DNA of 64,000 nt from the NCBI GenBank assembly GCA_946800325.1, contig OX326959.1, positions 42,844,551 through 42,908,550 of the forward strand, read 5' to 3'. Source of the stretch: Luzula sylvatica. Taxonomy: Eukaryota > Streptophyta > Magnoliopsida > Poales > Juncaceae. Positions 60,630 to 64,000 of this stretch are shown one piece after another. The translations under genes and the position numbers were made by a program. The notes beneath the pieces are model-generated. The model saw only the letters and a program-made list of their open reading frames with translations. It was not told the origin of the DNA and searched no databases. Within the stretch, counting starts at the first letter, position 1. Each line of letters starts with the position of its first letter.

Positions 60630-60993
60630 TCCGTTATAACGCAACCATGGATCCGTTATAACGGAACCAATAGTCAAACTAGCCGTTGGGCTGATATATT
60701 CGAAAATCAGGTATTTCGTTACAACGGAGGAAAGTTCTGTTATAACGGAAGGTTTGTATTAATGAAGCGTTACAACGGACAAGCTGAGTCCGTTGTAACG
60801 GATGAATCACTGTGAATTTGATTTGGTTTGTTTATCAAGTTCTATTGTAACGATGATAGTTCCGTTACAACGGATATGGTAGGTCCGTTACAACGGATTG
60901 ATGATTCCGTTGTAACGGAAGTTGTGTATTCTGCAAACCAAGAAAAGTATGCATAGGTCTGTTACAACGGACGAGTTTGTCCGTTATAACGGA
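60630..60993. repeat. Second paired-palindrome array, ~12 units in six pairs
   Basis: Units related to TCCGTTATAACGGA/TCCGTTGTAACGGA start at 60630, 60652, 60715, 60736, 60766, 60789, 60841 (weak), 60861, 60884, 60906, 60958 and 60980. The pairs are 20-23 bp apart. The array lies 40-400 bp upstream, on the minus strand, of the TATA box at 60580-60589, in the place of a promoter/enhancer. Same motif as the 14.2-14.8 kb array, but the flanks do not match it. Confidence 0.85.
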
Positions 60994-60999
60994 ACGTCT

Positions 61000-62160
61000 A
61001 TTGTTTGGGATTTTTTTCTTTTTGGTAATTTTCTATATTTAAAATATCCAAAACTATTATCCTCCAAAACAGACTATTTGAAATCATACCTGATAAAGAC
61101 TGGAAAACTATTATCATCCAAAAAGAAAAAGAAAAAAACAAATCCAAAACTCGCCTGGACGTAAACTTCTTAATCTCTGCCTATAATCCGATGATCGGAA
61201 ATTCGAACTTCAACGAATGTTCTTTTCGAGTAATTCGGAAATATGTAATATAATTAATATATAAAATGTATATGACTCGATATTTGAAATTGATTCCACC
61301 CGCATGTAATATGAATCATGTCTCATTCACGATCAAAACGATATGTGACATGTACCCGGATCCGATTCAACCGGGGATTGTCATGTATACTGTCATCGAG
61401 AAACAAAAAAAAAAAAATTAAGTTAAGGGGCATTTTGTCAATTAAAATTTATAAAATTCGAATTGATCAACCACGGACTAATATCAGTATGTATAATATA
61501 TTAGTTTTAAGATCATGGTACGTTAGTCCTATTTAAGACTTTACTTTGCTTAATTGGGTACAATATTATAATTAAACAATTATTAGCATGCTACTCGAGG
61601 AATATAAATAAGTCAAACATCTATCTTTTCGTTTATCTATCTCTAAACCAAAACTCAAAACAATTTAATATTGCGGCCCGATTTCATGTGAAATAGAAAA
61701 TATTATGAAACCCTGCAAAATATAGGAATTATCATGAATACTCCTATAAAACTAACGAAAATAATCATGAGTTCCCCATCCTTCCACATTTGCTTACAGA
61801 AAATTCCAAAATTCCAAAAGTCCAAACTAGCCCTTCATTAATAGTAGTTTAGGAATTTTTTGAAAAATTAGGAGAAATTGGTCTCGGTCATTTTTCTCAT
61901 TTTGGCGGAATATATATGATATTTTGAGATTTTGTAGGGGTTCAGTTCAAGTGAAATTCCACCTTTCGTATACGCGGAATAGTTTCTATACACACCTTTA
62001 TTATCATTTAGAACTTGGAAGTAGTCAAAGTAGATTAACTCTCCTAATAATTTCATTCTTGTTTCCCAAGCAAATAATAATGAGAACTCTAGAAGGAAAA
62101 GCACAAGGTTGTTCTAGATATTCTACTACAAGAACCTTGAATTCAAAATCTGCCTACGCC
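61000..62160. other. Intergenic; second copy of a local duplication
   Basis: No gene. About 61895-62095 matches 59630-59850 with scattered differences. Confidence 0.45.
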
Positions 62161-63279
62161 CAGGGGCGGAATTAAGGGGGACAAGGCTCTGTTATTGTAT
62201 ATTTGTAGAATAATTCATTTGACCTATTTACTAATTGTAATTTCATAATGAACATCGGAGAACCACAAATTTGTAAACAAATGCAAATACAAATGGGTTC
62301 AGGCCCAATTTTCAATCAACAAACAATGGAATATTTGTCATCCCAATATTTTAGTTTATAATTCACATGTTTCTTATTCCCCATTGTTGATAGTGGTCGC
62401 CTGATCCTTGTCTTTTGCTCTTGAAACCCCGCCGTTTATATTCAAAATTACCCAAAATCTTCATCAAACTAGAAACAAATTAGAAGCGAGACATGACAAG
62501 CAAGTAATATCTTCAAGTTTTTTAATACTTATAAAGCTAATTGCAAAACCTAAAAATAAGAAAAAATAAAGCTTATTGATTAAATTAGAACAATTACTTG
62601 AAAATTTTCAATGTATGAATAATATAATTGCAACAAATGTTAGCTTTTAGTCGAAAACAATTCAAATCTTACATTTTTAATATAGATTCATAATTTTAGC
62701 TTATGTTGTTCTTATTTTTAGGGTAGATTATGTCAAAAAGAAAAACGATCGACTCGTTCTTCAATAAGAGTCATAAAATTGATGCCAATTTTCAAACAAG
62801 TGGATCAAGTGCTCTATTTTATGTCACGTCAAATAATGAAGGAAACCTAATGAACGAGTAATCTTCGGTACCTTCTCATTATCAACAACATATTTCTCAA
62901 GTTCCAATAATTACTATGGTTGAAGTTAATATCGGGGATGACACAATCACCATAGAACGTGATCCCGGTAAACGGTCTCCAATTTGAGAATACAAAATCA
63001 AGTGCTCCTTTTTGGATTTTATTTATAACTTAGTAATGTTATTTATAACTTACTATGGTTGAAGTTAATATCGGTTCTCATTCTCCAATATCGGGGATGG
63101 CACAATCAAGTGCTCCTTTTTGGATTTTATTTATAACTTAGTAATGTTATGTATTTTGGACGAATGCAAAATTATTATTTGGACTCTTGTTCAACAGAGA
63201 AAATTATTACTTTGGACGAATGTACAAAAATTATCTTCTTCGTGGCCCCCCCTAATTTTGGACTCTGGTTCCGCCCCTG
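62161..63279. mobile_element. hAT element with decayed TTF/ZMYM1-type transposase start
   Basis: Ends CAGGGGCGGAATTAAGGGGG and (inverted) CAGGGGCGGAACCAGAGTCC, with a perfect 8-bp duplication CCTACGCC at 62153-62160 and 63280-63287. An internal segment (TTACTATGGTTGAAGTTAAT near 62908 and 63049) is duplicated. Confidence 0.93.
62730..62987 (+). pseudogene. N-terminal remnant of a hAT transposase (TTF zinc-finger type)
   Basis: The frame opens MSKRKTIDSFFNK, the usual start of plant zinc finger MYM-type 1-like hAT transposases, and later has ERDPGKR, also typical. TAA at 62859 and TGA at 62985 break it; the second stands where the family has a tryptophan codon. The finger, catalytic core and dimerisation domain are absent. 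Confidence 0.75.
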
Positions 63280-63342
63280 CCTACGCCTACAAAATCTTAT
63301 AGATTTTGTTTAAATGCCCTCACTAACAAAATACATATTTTT

Positions 63343-63730
63343 ATGGAAGATTTACAAGATGGCATATGGGGAAAATACGTTAACAAAATATATGGAACCC
63401 AAAACACCTACGACATTAACACAATTCCGGAATATCACCTATATATCCTCGTTTATGAAGGACCTAAAAGAAATTCTCCTGAATTACCTAAGTTTTACAA
63501 CGAGGGTATAACAAGAGAACTTGGTAGATTGGAACCTAAACAATTCCAAATCTTTTACCACAAAATCCGCGTACATGAGATTAATAGATCCGGAAATGAG
63601 AAATAATTGGCAAAAGCAAATTTGGAGCACACGGGAGCCCTCAAAAGTTCGCTTGCTCATTTGGTTAACTCTACACGGGAAAATCAACACGGCCGAGACT
63701 CTAGAAAAAATAAAATCATGGGTAAAATAA
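63343..63730 (+). pseudogene. LINE reverse transcriptase C-terminal remnant
   Basis: DLQDGIWGKYVNKIYG in one frame and, after a shift near 63520, WNLNNSKSFTTKSAY...NWQKQIWS...PSKVRLLIWLTLHGKINTAETL: the zinc-binding region that follows the RT domain in plant LINEs. The upstream RT is absent. The hAT element lies just in front. Confidence 0.75.
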
Positions 63731-64000
63731 ATATTATAGTTTCTTAATATTTTGGTGATGCTGTGCTGTTTCTTAATATTTTGGTGATGCGTTCTTCTAA
63801 TAATACTAAAGATCACACTGTTAATGCTTGATCAAAAAAATATTGAGCAAGTTTGGTGGTCACTTTGGCGTGAACTTCTACTTTTCTTTCTTTATATACA
63901 CAAATTTGCCTAGAAACTATTGTTGGAACATTATTCCAACATTGGACTTATATGTAAAATATTATGTGTTGTAATATTGTCATTTAAATGTTTATTAATA
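63731..64000. other. LINE 3' flank and spacer
   Basis: Contains a short tandem duplication (TTTCTTAATATTTTGGTGATG at ~63740 and ~63770). No gene seen. Confidence 0.35.

Overview
This is nuclear DNA of a flowering plant, most probably a eudicot. It is AT-rich, host genes carry many short GT-AG introns, and the gaps are filled with plant-type transposons (chromovirus Ty3/gypsy, Ty1/copia, CACTA, hAT, Mutator-like, Harbinger-like, SINE, LINE). I cannot name the species. No rRNA, intact tRNA, CRISPR or organelle gene was seen.

Layout. Positions 1-15927 are a nest. An apparently intact minus-strand chromovirus (gag-pol 1206-5984; right LTR 6115-7838; left LTR cut by the window edge) sits inside the 3' LTR of a decayed minus-strand copia element that runs to 15927. 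The copia leader carries a striking array of 18 palindromic 14-mers in nine pairs. Next comes a compact two-gene block sharing a 272-bp divergent promoter: a pseudouridine-5'-phosphate glycosidase (minus, 12 exons) and a membrane-anchored TBL2-like WD40 protein (plus, 9 exons). A Harbinger-like element full of microsatellites follows, then a seven-exon METTL2/6-like tRNA methyltransferase gene (minus). Two degraded copies of its 3' flank lie at 30-33 kb, one keeping a pseudo-exon.

From 34.5 to 46.3 kb transposons dominate: a solo LTR of the copia family, a foldback element, a 2.8-kb CACTA element and a hAT element, each with matching target-site duplications. Two small genes lie among them (an 84-residue membrane protein and an unidentified first exon). 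A single-zinc-finger EAR-motif transcription factor lies at 47.1-47.6 kb with telomere-like boxes upstream. A six-exon GT34-like glycosyltransferase spans 50.8-55.4 kb; its third intron holds a SINE (itself carrying an insert) and a MITE. The last 8.6 kb hold a Helitron candidate, a second paired-palindrome array above a perfect TATA box, a hAT element with a transposase remnant, and a LINE fragment.

The host genes are unrelated housekeeping or regulatory genes: nucleoside salvage, an ER-type WD40 protein, tRNA modification, a Golgi-type glycosyltransferase and a transcription factor. They form no pathway or operon. The most unusual non-genic signal is the paired palindrome array, which occurs at two loci with the same ~21-bp internal spacing. 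Exon borders were set by eye from splice sites and reading frame; all lengths and repeat counts are hand counts.
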